DNA from: Methylovulum sp.
GTDB lineage: Bacteria > Pseudomonadota > Gammaproteobacteria > Methylococcales > Methylomonadaceae
Length of the DNA stretch: 16,022 bases
Assembly: GCA_004299465.1 (NCBI GenBank)
Contig: SCST01000680.1
Location: 1-16,022, forward strand
Reading direction: 5' to 3'
The notes beneath the pieces are model-generated. The model had not been told where the DNA came from. It made no database searches and worked only from the letters and a program-made list of their open reading frames with translations. Below, piece by piece: positions 7,146 to 14,249 of this stretch (within the stretch, counting starts at the first letter, position 1; each line of letters opens with the position of its first letter). The position numbers and the translations under genes are program-made.

Positions 7146-7174
7146 GCATAAAAAGCAGCGTGTGCTTTTTATGC
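7146..7174 (+). terminator. Perfect 12-bp inverted repeat before argH, possible bidirectional terminator
   Basis: GCATAAAAAGCA (7146-7157) and TGCTTTTTATGC (7163-7174) are perfect inverted complements around GCGTG. The A5 and T5 tracts inside the arms would give a terminator-like RNA on either strand, although the stem is AT-rich. It lies 75 bases upstream of the argH start, so it may also act in the argH leader. Confidence 0.4.
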
Positions 7175-7248
7175 GTCAGTCCCTGTTGAATCAAAATCAT
7201 CTCCTGTTGCATCCTCCATATTCGGGTTCTTGTCCAGTATTAATATCC

Positions 7249-8640
7249 ATGACTTCAGTTAATTCAGATAAGCTTTCCAGTGCGCGTTTTGCCGAGGCAA
7301 CCGATGCTTTTGTCGAGGTGTTTACTGCTTCGGTTGGTTTTGATAAGCGTATGGCGCAGCAGGATATCCAGGGCTCTACTGCTCATGCCGTGATGCTTTG
7401 TGCTTGCGGTATTTTGACCGAACAGGAGCGCGATGCAATTGTTGGCGGCTTGGTGCAAATCGGCGAGGAAATCGCTAGCGGGAAATTTGCCTGGTCGATA
7501 AAGCAGGAAGATGTGCATATGAATATCGAGGCTCGCTTGACCGATTTGATTGGTGTTGCGGGTAAAAAGCTGCATACGGGGCGTTCACGTAATGACCAGG
7601 TGGCAACGGATATTCGTCTTTACCTGCGTAGCGAGATTGTGCAAATCACTGCGCAGATAACGCGTTTGCAAACAGCTATCCTGGATTTGGCGGAGCAAAA
7701 TGCCGATACCATTATGCCGGGGTTTACGCATTTGCAAGTTGCCCAGCCGATTACCTTTGGGCATCATCTCATGGCTTGGTTTGAGATGTTGGCTCGTGAT
7801 CGGGAAAGGTTGCGGGATTGCAGCGGGCGCATTAATGTCATGCCGTTGGGTGCGGCGGCATTGGCGGGCACCAGCTATCCAATAGATCGTAATCTTACCG
7901 CGGAGTTGCTCGGTTTCAGTGGTCCTTCGGCGAATTCATTGGATTCGGTGAGTGACAGGGATTTTGCCATTGAATTTACTGCTGCGGCCAGCTTGATCAT
8001 GATGCATTTATCGCGTTTCTCTGAAGAGCTGGTTTTGTGGTCCAGTGCGCAGTTTGATTTTATCGATATGCCCGATGCTTTTTGCACGGGGTCGTCAATT
8101 ATGCCGCAAAAGAAAAACCCTGATGTGCCGGAGTTGGTGCGCGGTAAATCCGGCAGGGTAACGGGGCATTTGATGTCGTTGCTGATGTTGATGAAAGGCC
8201 AGCCGTTGGCTTATAACAAAGATAACCAGGAAGATAAGGAGCCGTTGTTTGATACGGTCGATACCTTGATCAATTGTTTGCGTGCGTATGCGGATATGGT
8301 TCCGCATATCCGTGCCAAAAAAGAAAATATGTATGGTTCTGCCAAACGCGGTTTTGCTACGGCGACCGATTTGGCTGACTATCTGGTGCGCAAAGGCATG
8401 GCTTTTCGTGATGCTCATGAGGTTGTGGGCTTGGCGGTGCGCTTGGGATTGGCAAGCGGTCGTGATTTGTCGGAGCTTTCATTGGTGGAATTACAGCAGT
8501 TTTCGGTTTTAGTGGCTGAGGATGTCTTCGATTACCTGACGTTGGAAGGGTCGGTGGCGGCGCGTAAGCATGTCGGCGGAACGGCGCCCGATACGGTAAG
8601 AAGTGCTATTCAGCTTGCTCGTAAGCGTTTGATGTCATAA
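7249..8640 (+). CDS. argH: Argininosuccinate lyase
   Basis: ArgH cleaves argininosuccinate to arginine and fumarate, the last step of arginine synthesis, in the cytoplasm as a homotetramer. With start ATG 7249 the protein has 463 residues, normal for the family. SSARFAEATDAFVEVFTASVGFD near the N-terminus matches the family start. The family regions are present: HTGRSRNDQ at about 109-117, GFTHLQ at 158-163 with the catalytic-region histidine H160, and the fumarase/aspartase superfamily signature GSSIMPQKKNPD at 281-292 carrying the catalytic serine. An in-frame GTG at 7162 would add 29 residues unlike the family and would place the coding region across the inverted repeat, so I reject it. 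No Shine-Dalgarno sequence is visible before 7249, and no strong promoter is evident in the leader. Confidence 0.96.
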   Translation: MTSVNSDKLSSARFAEATDAFVEVFTASVGFDKRMAQQDIQGSTAHAVMLCACGILTEQERDAIVGGLVQIGEEIASGKFAWSIKQEDVHMNIEARLTDLIGVAGKKLHTGRSRNDQVATDIRLYLRSEIVQITAQITRLQTAILDLAEQNADTIMPGFTHLQVAQPITFGHHLMAWFEMLARDRERLRDCSGRINVMPLGAAALAGTSYPIDRNLTAELLGFSGPSANSLDSVSDRDFAIEFTAAASLIMMHLSRFSEELVLWSSAQFDFIDMPDAFCTGSSIMPQKKNPDVPELVRGKSGRVTGHLMSLLMLMKGQPLAYNKDNQEDKEPLFDTVDTLINCLRAYADMVPHIRAKKENMYGSAKRGFATATDLADYLVRKGMAFRDAHEVVGLAVRLGLASGRDLSELSLVELQQFSVLVAEDVFDYLTLEGSVAARKHVGGTAPDTVRSAIQLARKRLMS

Positions 8641-8904
8641 TTCCCCTCGGTAAAAGAATTGGCTGGGAAGATAGATGATGGGAGTGTTCTTCTGTTTGTC
8701 CGGCTTGCCTTTTATGTCGCTGGCATAGTGTGCGGCGTATCTTTGTAGTTAGCTTTGGCGACTGGCCTGCTGCTTTTCGATTGAGTAGCGTTGATTCGTA
8801 GATTTTTGCGGCATATCGGGTGAACAGGGTCCGTAGCTAAGCAGTACTGAGGCTTTTTGGCGAATTTCCGTACTTGCATGTTAGCGGAATACGTTGTTGC
8901 AGGT
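8641..8904. other. Intergenic stretch between argH and yceD promoter
   Basis: Together with the yceD promoter this makes a 302-base gap. I see no convincing ORF, no strong hairpin with a T tract to end argH transcription, and no RNA gene. AGTAC near 8842 recurs inverted as GTACT near 8871, too far apart to interpret. Confidence 0.5.
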
Positions 8905-8933
8905 TTGACGATTTTGTTGTTTCCCTATATCAT
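8905..8933 (+). promoter_or_regulatory. Strong promoter of yceD-rpmF, predicting a very short leader
   Basis: TTGACG (8905-8910) and TATCAT (8928-8933) each match consensus at five of six bases and have the ideal 17-base spacer. The start point would be near G8940, only about 3 bases before the yceD ATG at 8943. No Shine-Dalgarno sequence precedes that ATG, which agrees with leaderless or nearly leaderless translation. Confidence 0.75.
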
Positions 8934-8942
8934 TACACGGTT

Positions 8943-9470
8943 ATGTTAGATCGATTGCCAGAATATATAGACCCTTTGCACCTGGCGGATAAGCGCGGTG
9001 CTTTAAAAGGCCGGATACCCCTGAAGAGCCTGGATCGTTTGGCAGATAGTTTGCACAGCGATGAAGGTACGGTTGCCGTCGAGCTTTTTTTTGGGCGAGA
9101 AGGCAGGCTGGCGGTAATTGAAGGGCAAATAGAGACTGTCCTGGTGCTTAAATGCCAAAATTGTTTGGGGGCTGTCGAATGGCCTGTGCGCAGTTCTATT
9201 AAACTGGCTATTGTGACGTCAATAGATCAAGCAAATAAACTACCGGAAGATTATGAACCTCTATTGGTTGATGAGGGTAATATTCTTCTTAAAGACATTA
9301 TTGAAGATGAACTGCTGCTTATATTGCCCGCATTTCCAAAGCACCAGGACCGTTGTTTTGTTTCAAATCTGAACCCTGGCAAAGCAGATTCATTATTGGA
9401 TAGCGACTCGTCACTTCCTAAAAACCCTTTTTCCATCTTAGCCAATCTAAAAAATACTGGAGATTTATAA
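8943..9470 (+). CDS. yceD: YceD/DUF177 family large-subunit rRNA accumulation protein
   Basis: YceD (DUF177) proteins accompany ribosomal protein L32 genes; plant relatives are needed for 23S rRNA accumulation, so a role in 50S assembly is likely. With ATG 8943 the product has 175 residues, close to E. coli YceD (about 173). The start LDRLPEYIDPLHLADKRG fits the family. The conserved C-x2-C is at C71 and C74 (CQNC), the acidic stretch VDEGNILLKDIIEDELLLILP spans about 109-129, and the conserved tail KNPFSILANLK spans 160-170. An in-frame extension to 8874 would need TTG and is not supported. The TAA stop shares its last A with the rpmF ATG, so the two are tightly coupled. Confidence 0.94.
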   Translation: MLDRLPEYIDPLHLADKRGALKGRIPLKSLDRLADSLHSDEGTVAVELFFGREGRLAVIEGQIETVLVLKCQNCLGAVEWPVRSSIKLAIVTSIDQANKLPEDYEPLLVDEGNILLKDIIEDELLLILPAFPKHQDRCFVSNLNPGKADSLLDSDSSLPKNPFSILANLKNTGDL

Positions 9471-9652
9471 TGGCCGTACAGAAAAGTAAAGTCACACGTT
9501 CAAGACGCGGTCAGCGTCGTTCACACGATGCTTTAACCAGCAGAGCATTATCCCAAGACCCGATAACCGGTGAAACGCATTTGCGCCATCATGTAACGCC
9601 GGATGGTTATTTCAAAGGTCGCCAAATCACAGGTGCAGTCGAAGAGGATTAA
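9470..9652 (+). CDS. rpmF: 50S ribosomal protein L32
   Basis: L32 is a small basic protein of the large ribosomal subunit. The 60-residue sequence begins MAVQKSKVTRSRRGQRRSHDAL and contains HLRHHVTPDGYFKGRQI, both hallmarks of bL32. It lacks the four zinc cysteines found in C-plus L32, as in E. coli. The C-terminus GAVEED is slightly longer and more acidic than in E. coli (57 residues). GGAG (9459-9462) gives a Shine-Dalgarno at suitable distance. Its ATG overlaps the yceD stop by one base. A 359-base gap then separates it from plsX, unusually long compared with the tight spacing elsewhere in the cluster. Confidence 0.97.
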   Translation: MAVQKSKVTRSRRGQRRSHDALTSRALSQDPITGETHLRHHVTPDGYFKGRQITGAVEED

Positions 9653-9958
9653 AACCCTTCTCGTTACTGATATTAGGCGATATCCAAGAATGAATATGTC
9701 CGACGCTTACGACTGCAGGGACGCAGGAGCTAGAGTAATGCAGGAGCAATTACCGAGATTTTTGTTTGTTTCAATAGTGCAAGGATGCGTGCCCCAAAGC
9801 TTATAAAGAGCGGTTGCGCAGGCGTGGAAATGGTGCATGGCTGGCTATGTAGCGCATTACAGCGCATGGGTAAGTGACGGGAAGGCAGGATGCCGTAAGC
9901 GAAATGGACAAAAAGACCGGCAAGTATAGGTGTAGTCTTCATAGGAAATCGCCGCATG
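9653..9958. other. Intergenic stretch between rpmF and plsX
   Basis: No recognised gene lies here. Features seen: an 8-base direct repeat GCAGGAGC at 9723-9730 and 9740-9747; a 22-codon ORF at 9738-9806 with AGGAG about 9 bases upstream; a TATAAA (9802-9807) without a good -35; and AGCGCAT twice with exact 10-base periodicity (9851-9857, 9861-9867). The in-frame extension of plsX from 9874 does not resemble PlsX. The stretch may be a long untranslated leader or host a small RNA ending at the hairpin at 9959-9984. Confidence 0.5.
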
Positions 9959-9984
9959 TCGAATCACCTCGGGTTCGATTTTTT
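9959..9984 (+). terminator. Terminator-like hairpin just before plsX
   Basis: TCGAATC (9959-9965) pairs with GGTTCGA (9972-9978) over 7 bp with one G-U pair around the loop ACCTCG, followed by six T residues (9979-9984). It ends 27 bases before the plsX GTG, so it could end the rpmF transcript or attenuate plsX. Confidence 0.5.
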
Positions 9985-10011
9985 AAAATAACGGCGGAGT
10001 CACCAGGCAGC

Positions 10012-11040
10012 GTGAGTTTAACAATTTCGATTGATGCAATGGGCGGAGATTATGGTCCTGATGTGACTATACCCGCATCGTTAGATTGCTTAAAAAACAA
10101 CCCGGAACTAGAGTTGATTTTAGTGGGCGACGAGGCCGTGCTCAGGCGCCGTTTGGCTGAAGCGTTGGTCTGCTATCAGGGCCGGCTTTCTATTCAGCAC
10201 GCCTCTCAGTGTGTCGGCATGGATGAGTCTCCGTCCAAGGCCTTAAAAAACAAAAAAGACTCTTCAATGCGGGTGGCGATTAACCTGGTTTGTGAGGGGC
10301 GGGCCGATGCCTGCGTCAGCGCCGGTAATACCGGAGCCTTGATGGCGATCGCCCGTTTTGTCTTGAAGATGATTCCCGGTATTGACCGTCCTGCTATTAT
10401 TTCTACATTGCCGTCGATTTATGGTCATACGCATGCGCTGGACCTCGGTGCAAATGTGGATTGTCGGGCGGAGCATCTTTTCCAATTTGCGGTCATGGGC
10501 GCTGAATTGGTTAAGGCTGTCGAGAATATAGAAAATCCCAAAGTGGGCTTGTTAAATATCGGCGAAGAAGATGTGAAAGGTAATGAGCAGGTTAAATCCG
10601 CTGCGAAATTGCTAGAAAATTCGACATTAAATTATATCGGTTATGTGGAAGGGGATTCGTTAACCGCTGGAAATGTCAAGGTTGATTTAATTGTTGCCGA
10701 TGGGTTCGTCGGGAATGTTGCGCTTAAATCAATTGAAGGTGCGGCAAAAATGATAGGAACCGGGTTAAAAGAGGCTTTCGGCAAAAATATCCTGACCCGC
10801 TTGGCAGGATTAATTGCGTATCCGGTGCTTAGGTCATTTAAAAATCGTATTGATCCCAGGCATTATAATGGTGCAAGTTTTCTGGGGTTGCGCGGACTGG
10901 TGATCAAAAGCCACGGCGGAGCGGATGTGCTGGCTTTTACAACGGCGATCCAGCTTGCTGCTTGTGAAGCCAAGCAAGATGTGATCAGAAAGATAAGCGA
11001 GCAAGTTGAAAAAACCTTGGCTCTGAGAGAAAGTGCATGA
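10012..11040 (+). CDS. plsX: Phosphate acyltransferase PlsX
   Basis: PlsX converts acyl-ACP and phosphate to acyl-phosphate, the acyl donor for PlsY in phosphatidic acid synthesis; it is a peripheral membrane enzyme. The GTG at 10012 gives 342 residues (E. coli about 356) and begins SLTISIDAMGGDYGPD, the family N-terminus, with DAMGGD at 8-13. SAGNTGALMA, the DLGAN stretch and the EGFVGN-like DGFVGNVALK are also typical. AGG (10005-10007) lies 4 bases before GTG. The frame stays open upstream to 9874, but those 46 codons lack family similarity and span a terminator-like hairpin. The TGA stop overlaps the fabH ATG (ATGA). Confidence 0.95.
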   Translation: MSLTISIDAMGGDYGPDVTIPASLDCLKNNPELELILVGDEAVLRRRLAEALVCYQGRLSIQHASQCVGMDESPSKALKNKKDSSMRVAINLVCEGRADACVSAGNTGALMAIARFVLKMIPGIDRPAIISTLPSIYGHTHALDLGANVDCRAEHLFQFAVMGAELVKAVENIENPKVGLLNIGEEDVKGNEQVKSAAKLLENSTLNYIGYVEGDSLTAGNVKVDLIVADGFVGNVALKSIEGAAKMIGTGLKEAFGKNILTRLAGLIAYPVLRSFKNRIDPRHYNGASFLGLRGLVIKSHGGADVLAFTTAIQLAACEAKQDVIRKISEQVEKTLALRESA

Positions 11041-12005
11041 CTCGTTATTCAAGAATCATCGGTACGGGCGGCTATCTGCCGGAAGAAGTTCGCACGAATG
11101 AACATATATCGCACACGGTTGACACTTCTGACAGCTGGATATTTGAGCGCACCGGCATTAAAAGCCGGCGCATTGCGGGTGCCCATGAAACCGCGTCAAG
11201 CATGGCCGAGATCGCTGCAAGGCAGGCTATAGCAGTCAGCGGATGCGATCCTGAAGAAATTGATATTATTATTGTCGCCACAGGTACGCCTGATCGTGTT
11301 TACCCAAGCACCGGTTGCCTGTTGCAGCAGCGGCTGGGTATTAAAAACTGTGTGGCGTTTGATGTGCAGGCGGCATGCTCAGGATCGATATTTGCTTTAA
11401 GCATTGCCGATCAATATATTAAATCGGGTGCGGCAAAAAAAGTGTTGATTGTCGGCTCTGAAATCTGTTCGCGTATCGTTGACTGGACCGATCGCAGTAC
11501 CTGTATTTTATTCGGTGATGGCGCGGGCGCGGTATTGCTCGCCGTTTCAGAAGAGACGGGCATCCTGTCTACGCATATTCATTCCGATGGTGAGTATGAG
11601 GATTTGTTGTATTGCCCAAACCCGCAGGCAGCTGCCGGCGCGGATGAGCAGCAAGCGGGTTATATCAATATGCGCGGTAACGAAGTGTTTAAAGTCGCCG
11701 TAAACACGTTGGGGCGCATCGTTGAAGAAACGCTGGATGCCAACAGCATGGATAGATCGGAAATAGATTGGCTGGTGCCTCATCAGGCTAATATACGGAT
11801 TATCGCGGCAACGGCAAAAAAATTGAAAATGTCGATGGATCAGGTTGTTGTCACGCTTGAAACCCAGGGCAATACGTCATCGGCCTCGGTACTGCTCGCC
11901 TTTAATGAAGCAGTGCGCGATGGGCGTATCCAGCGCGGGCAAGTGGTTTTGCTCGAGGCTTTTGGAGCAGGATTCACCTGGGGTTCTGCGTTAATTAAAT
12001 ACTAA
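11037..12005 (+). CDS. fabH: 3-oxoacyl-ACP synthase III (KAS III)
   Basis: FabH starts fatty-acid chains by condensing acetyl-CoA with malonyl-ACP. The 322-residue protein carries the Cys-His-Asn triad of the thiolase-fold KAS III enzymes: C114 in VQAACSGS, H249 in VPHQANIRI and N279 in QGNTSSAS. These are close to C112, H244 and N274 in E. coli. TRYSRIIGTGGYLPE is the usual N-terminus, and GDGAGAVLL is at about 160-168. The ATG lies in a 4-base overlap with the plsX stop, and fabD begins 15 bases after the stop. Nothing is missing or truncated. Confidence 0.98.
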   Translation: MTRYSRIIGTGGYLPEEVRTNEHISHTVDTSDSWIFERTGIKSRRIAGAHETASSMAEIAARQAIAVSGCDPEEIDIIIVATGTPDRVYPSTGCLLQQRLGIKNCVAFDVQAACSGSIFALSIADQYIKSGAAKKVLIVGSEICSRIVDWTDRSTCILFGDGAGAVLLAVSEETGILSTHIHSDGEYEDLLYCPNPQAAAGADEQQAGYINMRGNEVFKVAVNTLGRIVEETLDANSMDRSEIDWLVPHQANIRIIAATAKKLKMSMDQVVVTLETQGNTSSASVLLAFNEAVRDGRIQRGQVVLLEAFGAGFTWGSALIKY

Positions 12006-12020
12006 ATCGATCGTTGTGTG

Positions 12021-12971
12021 ATGAGTAGGCAGTCTTATAATTTAGCTTTTGTTTTTCCTGGGCAGGGTTCTCAGTCCGTCGGTATGTTAACCGGGTTGGC
12101 TGATTGCTATCCTGAAGTAAAACATACATTTGAGCGGGCATCCGATACGCTGGGCATCGATTTATGGTCTATAGCGGCTGAAGATACACACAACCAGCTC
12201 GATCAGACGCATAATACACAACCTGTCATGCTGGCTGCCGGTGTTGCCGTGTGGAATGTGTGGTGTAAGCTAAGCAGTGTGCGTCCTGCCTGGATGGCCG
12301 GTCATAGCCTGGGTGAATATACCGCCCTGGTTTGTTCGGAAGCGATGTCGTTTGAAGACGGCATAAGACTGGTGGCGGCAAGAGGGCGCTTGATGCAGGA
12401 AGCCGTACCGGAAGGCGTGGGCGCAATGGCGGCTATTCTGGGGCTTGATGACCACCTGGTCGTTAATGTCTGTGCCGAAGTCGCCGGTTCCGAGGTTGTT
12501 TCGGCGGTTAACTTTAATACGCCGGGGCAGGTGGTGATTGCCGGTAATGCGGCTGCCGTTGAGCGGGCGATGGTTGCGGCAAAAAAAATCGGCGCTAAAC
12601 GTGCAATGCCGATACCTGTCAGCGTGCCTTCTCATTGTGCATTAATGCAGCCTGCGGCGGAAAAACTGGCAGAATATTTGCTGAACACGCACATTGATAC
12701 GCCGAAAATGACGCTTATTCATAATGTCGATGTCGCTTCTCACAGCGCGCCCGATGTCATCAAAAATGCATTGAAAGAACAGTTGTATAAGCCTGTGCGA
12801 TGGGTTGATACCATCAGGTTTATGCATGACCAGGGGGTTACCTGCTTTGTTGAATGCGGGCCCGGCAAGATTTTGCTTGGACTTAATAAGCGTATCGCCA
12901 AAGACTCAGAACACTTGGCTCTTTATGATCCTGAAACATTAGACAAACTATTGGGGCACTTCAATGGCTAG
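12021..12971 (+). CDS. fabD: Malonyl-CoA:ACP transacylase
   Basis: FabD transfers malonyl from CoA to AcpP, supplying extender units for FabH and FabF. With ATG 12021 the product has 316 residues. FVFPGQGSQS near the N-terminus, the nucleophile S96 in GHSLGEY, R121 in AARGRLMQ and H205 in VPSHCALM match S92, R117 and H201 of the E. coli enzyme. An in-frame GTG at 12018 would add one residue, and neither start has a clear Shine-Dalgarno sequence. The 3' end overlaps fabG by 8 bases, which indicates co-translation. Confidence 0.98.
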   Translation: MSRQSYNLAFVFPGQGSQSVGMLTGLADCYPEVKHTFERASDTLGIDLWSIAAEDTHNQLDQTHNTQPVMLAAGVAVWNVWCKLSSVRPAWMAGHSLGEYTALVCSEAMSFEDGIRLVAARGRLMQEAVPEGVGAMAAILGLDDHLVVNVCAEVAGSEVVSAVNFNTPGQVVIAGNAAAVERAMVAAKKIGAKRAMPIPVSVPSHCALMQPAAEKLAEYLLNTHIDTPKMTLIHNVDVASHSAPDVIKNALKEQLYKPVRWVDTIRFMHDQGVTCFVECGPGKILLGLNKRIAKDSEHLALYDPETLDKLLGHFNG

Positions 12972-13692
12972 ACAAATCGCGTTGGTAACAGGCGCCAGTC
13001 GGGGTATCGGTAAGGCAATTGCCGAACGATTGGCGGATGATGGTTTTTTTGTCGTAGGTACGGCAACAACGGATGGCGGTGCCGATGCCATTTCTGCCTA
13101 TCTGGGTGAAAATGGCAAGGGCATCAGGCTGGATGTGGCGAATGCCGAATCTGTCGACGCCGTCATGAAAATGGTTAATGATGAATTGGGTGCGCCGACG
13201 GTGTTGGTCAATAACGCCGGCATTACCCGCGATAATTTGTTGATGCGTATGAAAGACGAAGAATGGGATGATATTATCAATACTAACCTGACTTCGGTTT
13301 TTCGCATGAGTAAAGCGGTGCTACGCGGCATGATGAAAGCGAAGACAGGCCGTATCATTAATATTTCGTCGGTGGTTGGCGCTACCGGTAATGCCGGGCA
13401 GGCCAATTATGCCGCGGCAAAAGCCGGTATGATTGGTTTTACCAAGTCGATGGCGAAAGAGGTGGGGTCACGCAATATTACCATCAATACGGTTGCCCCC
13501 GGTTTTATTGATACGGATATGACCAAAGAGTTGAGCGATGATATTAAAAACGGCTTATTGACAGCCATTCCGCTCTCCAGGCTAGGTTCCGCGAAAGAGG
13601 TGGCTCATGCTGTTGCCTTTTTAGCATCCGAGGGGGCGGCTTATATTACTGGAGAAACTCTCCATGTAAACGGTGGTATGTTTATGCCTTAA
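12964..13692 (+). CDS. fabG: 3-oxoacyl-ACP reductase FabG
   Basis: FabG reduces 3-oxoacyl-ACP to 3-hydroxyacyl-ACP with NADPH, the first reductive step of each elongation cycle. The 242-residue short-chain dehydrogenase has the Rossmann motif GASRGIG at 10-16, NNAG at 83-86, and the catalytic set N108, S136, Y149 and K153 (Y-x3-K in NYAAAK), two positions below E. coli numbering. The C-terminus GGMFMP is typical. The start overlaps fabD by 8 bases. After the stop, CAGTTT (13697-13702) and AAACTG (13711-13716) form a small hairpin without a T tract. A separate acpP promoter follows. Confidence 0.98.
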   Translation: MARQIALVTGASRGIGKAIAERLADDGFFVVGTATTDGGADAISAYLGENGKGIRLDVANAESVDAVMKMVNDELGAPTVLVNNAGITRDNLLMRMKDEEWDDIINTNLTSVFRMSKAVLRGMMKAKTGRIINISSVVGATGNAGQANYAAAKAGMIGFTKSMAKEVGSRNITINTVAPGFIDTDMTKELSDDIKNGLLTAIPLSRLGSAKEVAHAVAFLASEGAAYITGETLHVNGGMFMP

Positions 13693-13803
13693 CGGGCAGT
13701 TTTTGGAAGCAAACTGAATAGAGTGGTTAAATCGGGATCTGCGACCGCTGATGATGCAGAGTTAAGGTGATCTTGTGCTTGCCTTGCACTTTAAGCCTTA
13801 ATA

Positions 13804-13833
13804 TTGTGACATTGTTGTGATATAAAGTATAAT
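13804..13833 (+). promoter_or_regulatory. acpP promoter
   Basis: A perfect -10 TATAAT is at 13828-13833. Upstream are TTGTGA (13804-13809, 18-base spacer) or the overlapping GTGACA (13806-13811, 16-base spacer). Transcription would start near 13840, giving a leader of about 97 bases. A private promoter fits the high demand for acyl carrier protein relative to the rest of the cluster. Confidence 0.75.
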
Positions 13834-13839
13834 TCACCG

Positions 13840-13862
13840 CCGTCTGGAATTGCCGGAGACGG
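13840..13862 (+). promoter_or_regulatory. Hairpin at the predicted 5' end of acpP mRNA
   Basis: CCGTCT (13840-13845) pairs perfectly with AGACGG (13857-13862), and inner GG/CC can pair with a small bulge. The hairpin begins at the predicted transcription start, a position where stems are known to protect mRNA from 5'-end-dependent decay. The protective role here is inference. Confidence 0.45.
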
Positions 13863-13891
13863 GATTTCTAGTAAAACTATAACGATACTTT

Positions 13892-13917
13892 TGTAAGTTG
13901 GACACAAAAAACTTACA
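13892..13917 (+). promoter_or_regulatory. Second hairpin in the acpP leader
   Basis: TGTAAGTT (13892-13899) and AACTTACA (13910-13917) form a perfect 8-bp stem around a 10-base A-rich loop. It ends 7 bases before the Shine-Dalgarno GAGGA (13924-13928), leaving the ribosome site single-stranded. Confidence 0.45.
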
Positions 13918-13936
13918 TTGTTTGAGGAAAATAATT

Positions 13937-14167
13937 ATGAGTAACATTGAAGAACGAGTAAAAAAGATTGTTGCAGAGCAACTGGGTGTTAAGGAAGATA
14001 TCGCTACAGATGCTTCTTTTGTAGATGATCTTGGCGCTGATTCTCTGGATACAGTTGAACTCGTGATGGCTCTTGAAGAAGAATTCGAATGTGAAATTCC
14101 AGACGAAGATGCTGAAAAAATCACAACTGTTCAGCAAGCTATTGATTACGTAGAAAAAAATATTTAA
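13937..14167 (+). CDS. acpP: Acyl carrier protein
   Basis: AcpP carries growing acyl chains on a 4'-phosphopantetheine arm in the cytoplasm. The product has 76 residues, is very acidic, and begins MSNIEERVKKIVAEQLGV. The prosthetic group attaches to S36 in the DSL motif of DDLGADSLDTVEL. Compared with E. coli AcpP there is one residue fewer before the DSL motif. GAGGA at 13924-13928, 8 bases before ATG, is the best Shine-Dalgarno in this part of the cluster. The gene has its own promoter and a structured leader, and is followed by a strong hairpin before fabF. Confidence 0.98.
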   Translation: MSNIEERVKKIVAEQLGVKEDIATDASFVDDLGADSLDTVELVMALEEEFECEIPDEDAEKITTVQQAIDYVEKNI

Positions 14168-14176
14168 CATCTCGTT

Positions 14177-14203
14177 TAGTGGATGAACATTCATCATCCA
14201 CTA
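14177..14203 (+). promoter_or_regulatory. Perfect 10-bp hairpin between acpP and fabF
   Basis: TAGTGGATGA (14177-14186) and TCATCCACTA (14194-14203) pair over 10 bp around a 7-base loop, 9 bases after the acpP stop. No T run follows. It may protect the acpP 3' end or partly stop transcription, and so separate acpP output from that of fabF. Confidence 0.55.
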
Positions 14204-14249
14204 TAACTTCACCATCAATCCTGCCTCCATTTTTTTACGGTACATTAAA

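Noticed and set aside
7162..7248. N-terminal extension of argH from GTG 7162
   Set aside because: The 29 extra residues do not resemble ArgH N-termini, the start lies inside the loop of a perfect inverted repeat, and ATG 7249 gives the normal family length.
7228..7251. Leaderless promoter for argH using TATTAA (7238-7243)
   Set aside because: The spacing from this -10 to ATG would fit, but no acceptable -35 or TGn extension exists at 15-19 bases.
9874..10011. N-terminal extension of plsX (46 codons)
   Set aside because: The PlsX family begins at the segment after GTG 10012, and the extension contains a hairpin with a T6 run and no family motifs.
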